The notes: a model not told the origin generated them from the letters alone. Counted from the first letter of the stretch, positions 10,338 to 18,715 are shown. The stretch is 64,000 nucleotides of DNA from Caulobacter flavus (GCF_003722335.1 NZ_CP026100.1:5244001-5308000), one strand, 5' to 3'. Numbers and translations: made by a program.

Positions 10338-10454
10338 CGCTTCCCTCGCCCTTGTGGCGAGGGTCCATGGTGGCCGCTGCTGACGTCGCCCCTCCCGAAA
10401 GGTCTCAGCAGGTTGAACGATGTATCCTGGGCACAAGGCCCAGGAAGGCGGTTG
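10338..10454 (+). repeat. Dispersed ~117-bp repeat, copy 1 (hairpin at each end)
   Basis: This block resembles the block at 52899-53015. Shared segments are CGCTTCCCTCGCCCTTGTGG, GGCCGCTGCT, GAAAGGTCT, AGCAGGTTGAAC and CAGGAAGGCGG or its variant. The left end folds as CCCTCGCC-CTTGT-GGCGAGGG. The right end folds as CCTGGGC-ACAAG-GCCCAGG, while copy 2 has CCTCGCC-ACAAG-GGCGAGG, so the right stem has changed on both sides and still pairs. The gap 10290-10564 otherwise contains nothing I recognise. Confidence 0.75.
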
Positions 10455-10564
10455 ATCTATCCAACCTCTCCGCAGCGCTTCCACCGCTGAAGACGGCCTC
10501 CCCCTTGCAGCCTCCCGTCCATGCGACCGGTAACTGTGCCGTTTCGCGCCACACGGGAACGGCC

Positions 10565-11974
10565 ATGGACGCTGCGGCGCCGGACAGGATCGAGGAAGAA
10601 GGCGGCGTTCTGCGCACGCTGGAGGCCTGGGCCTGCGGCTTCGTTCTGTTCATGCTGTCCAACGCCCTCATCGGACCGTTTCTCGATCCGGAACAGGCCG
10701 GCGGCGAGGACATGCCGATCCTCCGCCTGATGTGGCTGCCGGTCTATGCGCTGATCCTGGCCCTGGTGCTGTGGCGCGCGCCCCTGCTGGCGAAGTTCTG
10801 GCTGCCGGCCGGGATCCTCAGCCTGCTGGTGTTCTGGGTGTTCGCCTCGGCCTCGTGGTCGTTCGATCCTGGCACCACCAACCGCCGGGCGCTGGCGGCG
10901 GCCTTCACCACGCTGTTCGGCTTCTATTTCGCCGCCAGCTTCGACGGCCGCCGCATGGCCGAGATCCTGGCGACCACCTTCCTGGTGCTGGGCGCCGGCG
11001 GCCTGCTGGCCGCGATCGCCTATCCGAAGATGGGCGTTCAGCACGACATCAACGCCGGCGACTGGCGCGGCCTGTGGTTCGAGAAGAACCAGATGGGCGC
11101 GATGATGGTCTACGGCGCGCTGGGCGCCATGGCCGCCATCCTGGCCGGCACGAAGCACCGCAAGCTGTTCGTCAGCGCCATCGTGCTGTGCGCCTTCATG
11201 ATCGTGATGAGCAAGTCCAAGACCTCGCTGATGGTGCTGCTGATCGGCCTGGTCGGCTCGGGCCTGCTGGGCATGATGCGGCGCGGTCCGGCCACGGCGA
11301 TCACCATGGTCTGGCTGGGCGTCACCGTCATCGGCGGCGCGGCGCTAGTCATGTGGCTGGCCCCGGAACTGCTGTTCAAGGCCCTGGGCAAGGACCCCAC
11401 CCTGACCGGCCGCACCGAGATCTGGGACGCCCTACTGCGCCAGTCGGCCAAGGCCCCGCTGACCGGCTACGGCTACGCGGTGTTCTGGCGCGACGACTCC
11501 GTGCCGGCCCTGTTCATCCGCAAGGAGACCGGCTGGAACGTGCCGACGGCCCACAACGGCTGGCTGGACGTGCTGGCCCAACTGGGCTGGGTGGGCGTGG
11601 GCCTTTCGGCTCTGATGTTGGGCCTGCCGCTGCTGGTCGCGCTTTTCCGCTTCGACAAGGTGCGCGACGGCTATTGGGCCACGCTGTTCCTGGTCATCTT
11701 CCTGATCACCACCTTCTCGGAAAGCTTCATCCTGGAGCGCAACGGCATCGCCTGGGCCCTGGCCTGCGCGGCGGCCACGCGGCTTCTCGGGCCCGCCCTC
11801 GGACTGGCCGGCGCACGACAGCCGCCGCGCGAACGGCGCCTTCGCCAGGAGCCGCCGCTGACCTGGCGCCTGGCGCCGCCCGATCCCATGCCCGAAATTT
11901 GGAGCCCCGCCCCCGCTTTCGGACGCCGGACGGTCTCGCCTTTGGCCGCGCGTACGACTATTGGAGCGGCATGA
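10565..11974 (+). CDS. O-antigen ligase / polysaccharide polymerase (Wzy-like) family membrane protein
   Basis: 469 residues from ATG 10565 (MDAAAPDRIEEEG). The frame is open 71 codons further upstream, but that part overlaps the dispersed repeat and does not look coding. About ten to twelve membrane segments are visible. A large periplasmic loop has the family pattern: GDWRGLWFEKNQMGAMM, TGRTEIWDALL, TGYGYAVFW and a histidine in NVPTAHNGWLDVLAQLGW. WaaL and Wzy proteins share this fold, either ligating or polymerising lipid-linked glycans in the periplasm. In Caulobacter, members act in holdfast or exopolysaccharide synthesis, but this gene is not in such a cluster, so its substrate is open. 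The stop overlaps the prmA start as ATGA. Confidence 0.8.
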   Translation: MDAAAPDRIEEEGGVLRTLEAWACGFVLFMLSNALIGPFLDPEQAGGEDMPILRLMWLPVYALILALVLWRAPLLAKFWLPAGILSLLVFWVFASASWSFDPGTTNRRALAAAFTTLFGFYFAASFDGRRMAEILATTFLVLGAGGLLAAIAYPKMGVQHDINAGDWRGLWFEKNQMGAMMVYGALGAMAAILAGTKHRKLFVSAIVLCAFMIVMSKSKTSLMVLLIGLVGSGLLGMMRRGPATAITMVWLGVTVIGGAALVMWLAPELLFKALGKDPTLTGRTEIWDALLRQSAKAPLTGYGYAVFWRDDSVPALFIRKETGWNVPTAHNGWLDVLAQLGWVGVGLSALMLGLPLLVALFRFDKVRDGYWATLFLVIFLITTFSESFILERNGIAWALACAAATRLLGPALGLAGARQPPRERRLRQEPPLTWRLAPPDPMPEIWSPAPAFGRRTVSPLAARTTIGAA

Positions 11975-12837
11975 CCGACTACACCCACCAGCAGATCGTC
12001 GCCCGCGGCGCGCGCGCCGACGCCGAAGCCGCCGCCGACGCCATCGACAACATGCCCGGCCTCGAAGGCGCGACCTACTCGATCCTCGAGGAAGACGAGG
12101 ACAAGGGTATCTGGCGCATCGACGCCTTCCCGACCAACGAGGACGAGGACGCGGCCCTGCTGGAACTGCTGGGCGGCTATCCGCTGAAAGTCGAGCGCGA
12201 GGCCCTGGCCGACGCCGACTGGCTGGCCATGGCGCTGTCGGGCCTGCCGCCGGTGCGCGCCGGCCGCTTCTTCGTCTACGGCATGCACGACCGCGGCCGC
12301 CTGCCGGCCAGCACGGTCAACCTGCGCATCGAGGCCGGCGCGGCCTTCGGCACCGGTCACCACGGCACCACCGTCGGCTGCCTGCAGGCCTATGACCGCC
12401 TGATCAAGGCCAAGAAGTTCAACAAGGTGCTCGACGTCGGCGCCGGCACGGGCCTGCTGGCCATCGCCGCCGCGCGCACCGGCTCGAAGCTGGCCGTCGG
12501 CACCGACATCGACAAGCCCAGCGTGCGGATCTCCAAGGAGAACGCCAAGGTCAACATGGCCAACGCCCGCTTCGTCCACGCCTCGGGCCTGTCCAACAAG
12601 CTGGTGGCCGAAAACGCCCCCTACGACCTGGTGTTCGCCAACATCCTGGCCCGTCCGCTGATCAGCCTGGCCCAGGACATCAAGCGCGCCCTGGTCCCCG
12701 GCGGCACGGTCATCCTGTCGGGCCTGCTGCGCACCCAGGAGCGGATGGTCAAGGCCGCCTACCTGTCGCGCGGCTTCAAGGTCGTCAGCCGCATCCACCG
12801 CGACGCCTGGGCCACCCTGGTGCTGCAGCGGCCGTAA
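11971..12837 (+). CDS. prmA: Ribosomal protein L11 methyltransferase
   Basis: 288 residues, class I SAM-dependent methyltransferase that trimethylates ribosomal protein L11. The N-terminal substrate-recognition domain covers roughly residues 1-95. The catalytic domain shows AFGTGHHGTTVGCL, SAM motif I VLDVGAGTGLLAIAA, acidic motif GTDIDKPSV and the post-motif NILARPLISLA, all typical of PrmA. The start codon overlaps the stop of the upstream ligase gene, indicating translational coupling. The two products have no obvious functional link. Length agrees with the family. Confidence 0.92.
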   Translation: MTDYTHQQIVARGARADAEAAADAIDNMPGLEGATYSILEEDEDKGIWRIDAFPTNEDEDAALLELLGGYPLKVEREALADADWLAMALSGLPPVRAGRFFVYGMHDRGRLPASTVNLRIEAGAAFGTGHHGTTVGCLQAYDRLIKAKKFNKVLDVGAGTGLLAIAAARTGSKLAVGTDIDKPSVRISKENAKVNMANARFVHASGLSNKLVAENAPYDLVFANILARPLISLAQDIKRALVPGGTVILSGLLRTQERMVKAAYLSRGFKVVSRIHRDAWATLVLQRP

Positions 12838-12891
12838 GCCCCGCCCGCCTCTCCGCGAGGAGGGGCGGAACGCCTGCGCTTGGCTTCACGT

Positions 12892-12918
12892 TTTCTCGAA
12901 CAACGCCGTTCGAGGAAA
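12892..12918 (+). promoter_or_regulatory. Inverted repeat covering the ribosome site of the 12924 gene
   Basis: TTTCTCGAAC and GTTCGAGGAAA are separated by AACGCC and pair over about ten bases with one bulge. The right arm contains GAGGA, the likely ribosome site for the ATG at 12924. In RNA the hairpin could hide that site. It could instead be a DNA operator. Confidence 0.35.
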
Positions 12919-12923
12919 CGACA

Positions 12924-13358
12924 ATGACCTATACCGATCCTTCCCTGCCCCCCGCCCAGCATCAGCCCGAGCGCGTGGTCGAGGTCCGCCGCGAATCCAG
13001 CCCCCTGGACTGGCTGGTCGCCGGCGTGGTGGCCATCGTGGCGGTGATCGCCGTGGCCTTCATGATGACCTCGCGCCCGATGGACGCCAGTTCCGACCAG
13101 ATCGCCCAGGCCCAGGAACAGGGCCGTGTCGCCGGCCTCGTCGAGGGCGCGCAGGTCGGCCTGCAGACCGGCGCCGACCAGGCCCGCCAGGCCGCCGAGG
13201 CCTCGGCCCGCGACGCCGCCTCGGCCGCCGATAGCGTGCGTCGCCAGACCGAGCTCCAGGCCCAGACCGCCGCCGACGCCGCCCAGGACGCGGCCGCCAC
13301 GGCCCCGCCCACGACCGACGGCACGGCGCCGTCGCCCCAGGCCGACGAACCGCGATAA
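12924..13358 (+). CDS. Single-pass membrane protein with Ala/Gln-rich helical tail
   Basis: 144 residues, unrecognised. A short Pro-rich cytosolic N terminus (TDPSLPPAQHQPERVVEV) is followed by one clear membrane helix (DWLVAGVVAIVAVIAVAFMM). A long Ala/Gln/Asp-rich segment with no aromatic residues follows and is likely helical or coiled coil, perhaps periplasmic. The tail ends Pro/Thr-rich. The start is supported by GAGGA nine bases upstream. It sits 42 bases before the aminopeptidase P gene on the same strand and could be co-transcribed. No function is proposed. Confidence 0.65.
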   Translation: MTYTDPSLPPAQHQPERVVEVRRESSPLDWLVAGVVAIVAVIAVAFMMTSRPMDASSDQIAQAQEQGRVAGLVEGAQVGLQTGADQARQAAEASARDAASAADSVRRQTELQAQTAADAAQDAAATAPPTTDGTAPSPQADEPR

Positions 13359-13400
13359 CTCCCCTTCCAAGTCTGGCGCGTGAGGCCTAAATCGGTCGTC

Positions 13401-15203
13401 ATGCGCCAGACCTTCGATGAATCCACCGATCCGGGCTTTGGCCCGCGCCACGTTCCGCTGATCCGCGAGGCCATGGCCCGCCAGGGTCTGGACGGCTTCC
13501 TCGTGCCGCACGAGGACGAGCACCAGAACGAATACCTGCCCGCCGCCAACGACCGCCTGGCCTGGGCCAGCGGCTTCACCGGCTCGGCCGGGGCCGGCGT
13601 GATCATGAGCGACCGCGCCGCCGTCTTCGTCGACGGCCGCTACACCCTGCAGGTCCGCGAGCAGGTCGACCAGGGCGTGTTCGAGATCCGCGATCTCGTG
13701 GAGGGCGGCGTGCCGGCCTATCTGGAGACCGCCTCCAAGGGCGCGGTGATCGGCTACGACGCCCGCCTGCACAGCCCCGCGGCGCTGGACGTGCTGAAGG
13801 CCGCCGCCGCCCGCGCCGGCGCCACGCTCAAGCCCGTCGCCGCCAACCCGCTGGACGAGGCCTGGGGCCAGCAGCGCCCGGCCCAGCCGCAGGCGCCCGT
13901 CGTTCCCCACCCCGTGCGGTACGCCGGGGAGGAAAGCTCGGCCAAGCGCGCCCGCATCGGTTCGGGTCTCGGCGCCGACGCCGCCGTGATCACCGCCCCG
14001 TCCTCGATCGCCTGGCTGTTCAACATCCGCGGCGGCGACGTCATCCGCACGCCCCTGCCGCTGGCCCAGGCCGTGCTGCGCGCCGACGGCAGCGCCCGCC
14101 TGTTCCTCGACCCCGCCAAGGTGACCGAAGAGCTTCCCGCCTGGCTCGGCAACGAGGTCTCGCTAGAGGCGCCCGAAGCCCTGGAAGGCGCCCTGGCCGA
14201 GCTGTCGGGCAAGAGCGTGCTGGTCGATCCGGCCCAATCCTCGGCCTGGTACTTCGACACCCTGGTCGCCGCCGGCGCCAAGGTCGTACGGGGCATGGAC
14301 CCCTGCACCCTGCCCCGCGCCTGCAAGAACGGCGTCGAGCTGGACGGCACGCGCGAGGCCCACCGTCGCGACGGCGCGGCCCTGACCCGCTTCCTGCACT
14401 GGCTGGCCACCGAGGGCCAGACGAGCCCGCCGGACGAGAAGGAGGCCGTCGCCAAGCTGGAAGCCTTCCGCGAAGCCACCGGCGTGCTGAAGGACCTGTC
14501 GTTCGACACCATCGGCGCGGCCAACGGCCACGGCGCCCTGCCCCACTACCGCCCGACCGAGCGCTCCAACGAGCGCGCGGCCCTCGGCTCGCTGCTGCTG
14601 GTCGACAGCGGCGGCCAGTACCTGGACGGCACCACCGACGTCACCCGCACGGTGGCCATCGGCGAGCCCACGGCCGAGATGGTCCAGCGCAACACCCTGG
14701 TCCTGAAGGGTCATCTGGCCATCGCCCGCCTGCGCTTCCCGGCCGGCACCACCGGCTCGGCCATCGACGCTCTGGCGAGAATGGCGCTGTGGGCTCACGG
14801 GCTGGACTACGACCATGGCACCGGCCACGGCGTGGGCGTCTATCTGGGCGTGCACGAGGGTCCGCAGCGGATCAGCAAGGCGCCCAACACCGTCGCCCTG
14901 CAGCCCGGCATGATCGTCTCCAACGAGCCCGGCTACTACAAGGACGGCGAGTACGGCATCCGCATCGAGAACCTGGAAGTGGTCATGCCGGCGGAAACCG
15001 TGAACGGCGGCGACCGCCCGATGCACCGCTTCGAGGCCCTGACCCTGGCCCCCATCGACCGCCGCCTGGTAGACAAGGCGCTGCTCACGGCTGAGGAAGT
15101 CGCCCAGTTCGACGCCTACCACGCCCGCGTGCTGAAGGAGATCGGCCCGCGCGTCGAGCCCGAAGTCCGCGCCTGGCTGGAAGAGGCCTGCGCGCCGCTG
15201 TAG
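13401..15203 (+). CDS. Xaa-Pro aminopeptidase (aminopeptidase P, M24B)
   Basis: 600 residues from ATG 13401; a GTG at 13380 would add seven. The protein has the three-part organisation of long aminopeptidase P: two creatinase-like N-terminal domains (beginning PRHVPLIREAMARQGLDGFL and, near residue 165, VRYAGEESSAKRARIG) and a pita-bread catalytic domain from about residue 310. Metal ligands are visible in LLVDSGGQYLDGTTDVTRT (two Asp), HGTGHGVGVYLGVHEGP (His), SNEPGYYKDGEYG (Glu) and IRIENL (Glu). It cleaves N-terminal residues from Xaa-Pro peptides with dinuclear Mn or similar metals in the cytosol. No signal peptide is present. Confidence 0.92.
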   Translation: MRQTFDESTDPGFGPRHVPLIREAMARQGLDGFLVPHEDEHQNEYLPAANDRLAWASGFTGSAGAGVIMSDRAAVFVDGRYTLQVREQVDQGVFEIRDLVEGGVPAYLETASKGAVIGYDARLHSPAALDVLKAAAARAGATLKPVAANPLDEAWGQQRPAQPQAPVVPHPVRYAGEESSAKRARIGSGLGADAAVITAPSSIAWLFNIRGGDVIRTPLPLAQAVLRADGSARLFLDPAKVTEELPAWLGNEVSLEAPEALEGALAELSGKSVLVDPAQSSAWYFDTLVAAGAKVVRGMDPCTLPRACKNGVELDGTREAHRRDGAALTRFLHWLATEGQTSPPDEKEAVAKLEAFREATGVLKDLSFDTIGAANGHGALPHYRPTERSNERAALGSLLLVDSGGQYLDGTTDVTRTVAIGEPTAEMVQRNTLVLKGHLAIARLRFPAGTTGSAIDALARMALWAHGLDYDHGTGHGVGVYLGVHEGPQRISKAPNTVALQPGMIVSNEPGYYKDGEYGIRIENLEVVMPAETVNGGDRPMHRFEALTLAPIDRRLVDKALLTAEEVAQFDAYHARVLKEIGPRVEPEVRAWLEEACAPL

Positions 15204-15211
15204 CGGCCGCA

Positions 15212-15324
15212 GACCCCCCTCAGTCGCTTCGCGACAGCTCCCCCAGAGGGGGAGCATCTTCGCGCTCTAGATCCTCCCCCTCTGGGGGAGGTGGCCCGGA
15301 GGGCCGGAGGGGGTCGCCGCAGGC
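15212..15324. repeat. Nested-palindrome intergenic repeat, two copies in opposite orientation (A1, A2)
   Basis: A1 (about 15213-15258, minus orientation) has the pattern CTCCCCC-TCT-GGGGGAG, then CTGTCGCGAAGCGAC, then TGAGGGGG. A2 (about 15271-15316, plus orientation) has CTCCCCC-TCT-GGGGGAG, then GTGGCCCGGAGGGCC, then GGAGGGGG. They lie between the convergent aminopeptidase P and DUF2147 genes. A1 is nearly identical to the copy at 52793. Confidence 0.85.
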
Positions 15325-15338
15325 GCCTCCCTCTGAAA

Positions 15339-15758
15339 TTACTTCACCCGCGTCCAGGTCTGGGTCTTGCACAGCGGCGCGACCACGCAGCCCTTCAGCT
15401 TCAGGGTGTCGGCGTTGGTCATGGTGATGGTGCCCGAATAGGTCTTGCCGTCGTCGGCCTTGTAGACCTTGCCGCCGGTCCACTCGGTCGGACCGCCGCT
15501 GAAGCCCCACAGCAGCTGCAGGCCCTTCAGCGGGCGAGTACGCAGGGACGGATCCTTGTTCTTCTCGTCCTTGAGGGCGGGGTTCTTCTTGATGTTGTCC
15601 GAGGTCAGCAGCTTGCCGCACAGGCTGTTGCCGCAGCGGCTGATCTCGACCTGGCCGCCGTTGGTCTCGGTCTGCCAGAGGCCGGAGATGTCGGCGGCCA
15701 TGGCCGGCGCGACGAAGGCGGCGCTGGCGACGGCGGCGAGGATGGCGGTCCTGAGCAT
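15339..15758 (-). CDS. DUF2147 family exported protein
   Basis: 139 residues with a signal peptide (MLRTAILAAVASAAFVAPAM, cleavage after AMA). The mature part opens DISGLWQTETNGGQVEISRC with a cysteine pair (SRCGNSLCGKLL) and ends in CVVAPLCKTQTWTRVK. This matches DUF2147, a small beta-rich periplasmic family often seen in alphaproteobacteria and Caulobacter. Its function is unknown. The four cysteines could form two disulfides. It is convergent with the aminopeptidase gene, with palindromic repeats between them. Confidence 0.85.
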   Translation of the reverse strand: MLRTAILAAVASAAFVAPAMAADISGLWQTETNGGQVEISRCGNSLCGKLLTSDNIKKNPALKDEKNKDPSLRTRPLKGLQLLWGFSGGPTEWTGGKVYKADDGKTYSGTITMTNADTLKLKGCVVAPLCKTQTWTRVK

Positions 15759-15850
15759 TACGATGTCGACTCCCTTGGCGCGTTTGGAACGCGCGTTTTA
15801 TCCCTCGTCGCCTATATGGCCGCGAACGGCAAGGCGATTTCGGGGCGCTT

Positions 15851-17011
15851 TCAGCGCAGGGTCGTAACCATCGCTTGAGCCGCCTGGTTCCCCTCGCGCT
15901 TGCGTCCCCAGCCGGCCGTCGCCTTCTCCAGGCGCGGCTTGATCCAGTCCTGCAGCGGCGCGTCGACCAGGCGCTCGAAGAGCCAGGCGAACGCCAGGGC
16001 CGCCGGGAAGGCCATGGCCCAGATCGCCCAGTGGGCGGCCTCGGGCAGCGCGACCTTCTGGTCCAGCAGGCGCTGCATGGCGAACCACACCGCGCCCACG
16101 AACTGGTTGGTCAGGTACAGCGAGAACGACAGCCGCCCGCCAGTCTTGGCCCAGCCCCAGCCGTTCCTGGCCGAACCGCTGGCGGCGAAGATCAGCAGGC
16201 CCAGCAGGGCCAGGCTGGGATAGGCGTACTCGCCCACCACGTTCAGCACCACGAAGCCGACCACCGCGAAGATCGCCAGGGCGTCGGCCAGCTTGGGGCC
16301 GATCACCACCTCGCGGGCCAGGCGCGCGATCAGCACGCCCATCAGGAACAGCGGGATGGCGCGATAGAGGCCGTTCTTCAGGTGCAGGTGGAACGACGGC
16401 AGGCCGAAGACCTGACGCGAGAACAGATCCACGGCCACGAACACCGCGCAGCCGGCCAGCAGCGCCATCCACGGCGAGCCGATCCTGCCGAACGCCCGCC
16501 ACAGGGTCGGGAACAGCGCGTAGCAGACCAGCAGGGCCGACAGCGTCCAGGTCGGCATGTTCCAGCCCGACGGCCCCTGGAACCCCCAGGTCTGAATCAG
16601 GAAGACCTGCTGAGGCAGCTGGTCCCACTGGTACCATTGCGGATTGCGCGGCTGCACGCCCAGCGCCGTGGTGCCCAGCACCAGGGCCACGAAGGCGGCG
16701 ATCATGACGAGGTGCGCGGGCCACACCCGGCCGATGCGCTTGATCAGGAAGGCGCCGTCGTGGATCCGGCCGTCCGAGATGCGCGAACCATAGGCCCGGC
16801 CCAGCACGTAGCCCGACAGCAGCAGGAAGAAGTCAGTGGCCAGATAGCCGCGCCCGAACGCCGGATGGATCGAAAACAGCGAGACCGGCGCCTGCTCGGC
16901 GTAGTGATAGACCACGATGAAGAAGGCCGCGAAGAACCGCAACGCGTCCAGCGGCCCGCCGCGGGACAGCGGACGCGCGACCTTGGCCGTGTTTGCACCA
17001 GTATCGGACAT
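15851..17011 (-). CDS. Acyltransferase-3 family membrane protein (OafA/YrhL-like)
   Basis: 386 residues from ATG 17011; the frame extends 29 codons further, but this start fits the family better. About ten membrane segments are present. Family hallmarks are LDALRFFAAFFIVVYHYAEQ near the N terminus with the conserved His, FFLLLSGYVLGRAYGSR, and R/W-rich loops such as FLIKRIGRVWPAHLV. These enzymes move acetyl or other acyl groups onto lipopolysaccharide, exopolysaccharide or other envelope glycans. The acceptor is unknown. No SGNH domain is fused. A GAAC-N7-GAAC motif and palindromic repeats lie upstream. Confidence 0.88.
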   Translation of the reverse strand: MSDTGANTAKVARPLSRGGPLDALRFFAAFFIVVYHYAEQAPVSLFSIHPAFGRGYLATDFFLLLSGYVLGRAYGSRISDGRIHDGAFLIKRIGRVWPAHLVMIAAFVALVLGTTALGVQPRNPQWYQWDQLPQQVFLIQTWGFQGPSGWNMPTWTLSALLVCYALFPTLWRAFGRIGSPWMALLAGCAVFVAVDLFSRQVFGLPSFHLHLKNGLYRAIPLFLMGVLIARLAREVVIGPKLADALAIFAVVGFVVLNVVGEYAYPSLALLGLLIFAASGSARNGWGWAKTGGRLSFSLYLTNQFVGAVWFAMQRLLDQKVALPEAAHWAIWAMAFPAALAFAWLFERLVDAPLQDWIKPRLEKATAGWGRKREGNQAAQAMVTTLR

Positions 17012-17070
17012 CGCGGACTCCTTCACGGGCGAGGGAGCAAGAGCCGGGCCAGGAAAAGGCTCAGACGGCA

Positions 17071-17090
17071 GATCCTCCCCCTGAAGGGAT
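17071..17090 (-). repeat. Partial copy of the nested-palindrome repeat (B0)
   Basis: GATCCTCCCCCTGAAGGGAT matches the first hairpin of the other copies (CTCCCCCTGAAGGGGGAG) but stops short. It looks like a decayed or cut copy, close to the acyltransferase start. Confidence 0.5.
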
Positions 17091-17137
17091 CGTTGCATAA
17101 TGGGGTAAAACGAGAACGACTTTCCCCTTTTGATTCC

Positions 17138-17152
17138 GAACTGTTCTCGAAC
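17138..17152. promoter_or_regulatory. Possible LexA/SOS-type box (GAAC-N7-GAAC)
   Basis: GAACTGTTCTCGAAC fits the alphaproteobacterial LexA pattern GAAC-N7-GAAC. It is about 127 bases before the acyltransferase start on the minus strand. Eight fixed bases would occur by chance about once or twice in a window this size, so support is weak. Confidence 0.25.
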
Positions 17153-17193
17153 AGATTCTGGTCTGTTCTTCGACGTTCCGAATTTCGCAACAG

Positions 17194-17356
17194 TCCCCCT
17201 GAAGGGGGAGGTGGCCCGAAGGGCCGGAGGGGGAAGTATCTGATGAGGTCAGTGCGCTCCAAAAGGCAGCGATCACTTCCCCCTCAGTCGCTCCGCGACA
17301 GCTCCCCCTTCAGGGGGAGCATCTTGTGCGACGAACCTCCCCCACAGGGGGAGGTT
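17194..17356. repeat. Nested-palindrome intergenic repeats B1-B3
   Basis: B1 (17194-17235, plus): CCCCCT-GAA-GGGGGAG then GTGGCCCGAAGGGCC then GGAGGGGG. B2 (17277-17320, minus): CTCCCCC-TGAA-GGGGGAG then CTGTCGCGGAGCGAC. B3 (17335-17356): only the first hairpin, CCTCCCCCACAGGGGGAGG. They fill most of the gap between the acyltransferase and smpB. Confidence 0.85.
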
Positions 17357-17372
17357 CCCGAACCCGAAGGGA

Positions 17373-17831
17373 TCAATCCCCCCGGTCGCCCTTCATCAGC
17401 CGCGCCTTGTCGCGCGCCCAGTCGCGGGCGGCTTCGGTCTCGCGCTTGTCGTGGTTCTTCTTGCCCTTGGCCAGGCCGATCTCCAGCTTGGCCAGGCCCT
17501 TCTCGTTCCAATAGAGCTTCAGCGGGATCAGCGTGCGGCCGTCGCGCTGCACCGCGCCGATCAGCTTTTCGATCTGCTTGCGGTGCAGCAGCAGCTTCCG
17601 GTGGCGGCGCGGCTCGTGGTTGAAGCGGTTGGCGTGGCCGTAGGGCGGGATGTCGGCGTTGATCAGCTTGATCTCCCGCCCTTCGACCGACGCATAGGAC
17701 TCCGCGATGTTGGCCCGGCCGACGCGCAGCGACTTCACCTCGGTGCCGGTCAGCATGATGCCGGCCTCGAAGGTCTCCTCGATGAAGTAGTCGTACCGGG
17801 CGCGCCGGTTTTCCGCGATCGGCTTGGTCAT
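17373..17831 (-). CDS. smpB: SsrA-binding protein SmpB
   Basis: 152 residues, the usual length. SmpB binds tmRNA and delivers it to stalled ribosomes for trans-translation. Motifs seen: AENRRARYDYFIEETFEAGI, TGTEVKSLRVGRANIAESYA, NPY-like region HANRFNHEPRRHRKLLLHR and a basic C-terminal tail (KGKKNHDKRETEAARDW) that enters the mRNA channel. The gene starts at ATG 17831, which overlaps the dapA stop as TGATG, so the two are translationally coupled. The dapA-smpB order is common in alphaproteobacteria. Confidence 0.96.
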   Translation of the reverse strand: MTKPIAENRRARYDYFIEETFEAGIMLTGTEVKSLRVGRANIAESYASVEGREIKLINADIPPYGHANRFNHEPRRHRKLLLHRKQIEKLIGAVQRDGRTLIPLKLYWNEKGLAKLEIGLAKGKKNHDKRETEAARDWARDKARLMKGDRGD

Positions 17832-18715
17832 CAGACCAGTCCCGCCTCGCGCATGGCCTCGAGGATCGCGGGACGCACGGCGTCGCTGCAGGTCGTGATC
17901 GGCAGGCGCACCTCTTCCGTCGACAGGCCAAGCTGCGCCAGGGCGAACTTGGTCGGGGCCGGCGAGCTGTCGAGGAACAGCGCCTTGTGCAGCTTGATCA
18001 GGCGGTCCTGCCAGTAGCGGGCCGTCTCCCAGTCGGCGCCGAAGCAGGCGTTCATGAAGGTGGCGCAGGCGTCCGGCGCGACGTTCGAGGTCACCGAGAT
18101 CACGCCGTGGCCGCCGTGGGCCATGTAGCCCAGGGCCGTCGGATCGTCGCCCGACAGCATGACCCAGTCCGCGCCGCAGGTGATGCGCTGCAGGCTGATG
18201 CGGGTCAGGTCGCCGGTGGCGTCCTTGATGCCGACGATGTTGGGCAGCTTGGACAGGCGAACCAGCGTGTCGTTGGAGATGTCAACGCCCGTGCGGCCCG
18301 GCACGTTGTAGACGAACACCGGCAGCTCAACGGCGTCGTTGATCGCCTTGTAGTGCTGGTACATGCCTTCCTGGCTGGGGCGGTTGTAGTACGGCGTGAC
18401 GACCAGCGCCGCGTCTGCGCCGACAGTCTTGGCGTGGCGCACCAGGTCGATGGCCTCGTCGGTCGAGTTGCTGCCCGCGCCGGCGATCACCGGCACACGG
18501 CCGCGGGCGGTCTTCACGCACAGTTCGACCACGCGCTTGTGCTCGTCGTGCGACAGGGTCGAGGTCTCGCCCGTCGTGCCGACCGGCACCAGGCCGTGCA
18601 CGCCGCCGGCGATCTGGCGCTCGACCAGGGCGACGAACCCTTTCTCGTCGACCTCGCCGTTCATGAACGGGGTGACCAGGGCCGGGATGACGCCCTTGAA
18701 CGGGGAATGGACCAT
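17831..18715 (-). CDS. dapA: 4-hydroxy-tetrahydrodipicolinate synthase
   Basis: 294 residues from ATG 18715 (an in-frame TTG three codons upstream is less likely). Class I aldolase that condenses pyruvate and aspartate semialdehyde, the first step toward lysine and the cell-wall residue meso-diaminopimelate. The Schiff-base lysine is Lys164 in VGIKDATGDL, the catalytic tyrosine is Tyr136 in VFVYNVPGRTG, and the Thr pair lies in VGTTGETSTL. Arg in the PGRTG region and GDDPTAL near 200 are also conserved. It is the first gene of a coupled dapA-smpB pair. Confidence 0.96.
   Translation of the reverse strand: MVHSPFKGVIPALVTPFMNGEVDEKGFVALVERQIAGGVHGLVPVGTTGETSTLSHDEHKRVVELCVKTARGRVPVIAGAGSNSTDEAIDLVRHAKTVGADAALVVTPYYNRPSQEGMYQHYKAINDAVELPVFVYNVPGRTGVDISNDTLVRLSKLPNIVGIKDATGDLTRISLQRITCGADWVMLSGDDPTALGYMAHGGHGVISVTSNVAPDACATFMNACFGADWETARYWQDRLIKLHKALFLDSSPAPTKFALAQLGLSTEEVRLPITTCSDAVRPAILEAMREAGLV

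Noticed and set aside
10352..10564. Upstream extension of the O-antigen ligase frame
   Set aside because: It overlaps the dispersed repeat, which is found elsewhere in non-coding DNA, and does not look like protein.
12838..12868. Terminator after prmA
   Set aside because: CCGCCC...GGGCGG can pair, but the stem is imperfect and no T run follows.
15212..17356. CRISPR array
   Set aside because: Repeats are irregularly spaced, self-complementary and in both directions, with no unique spacers of constant length and no cas genes.
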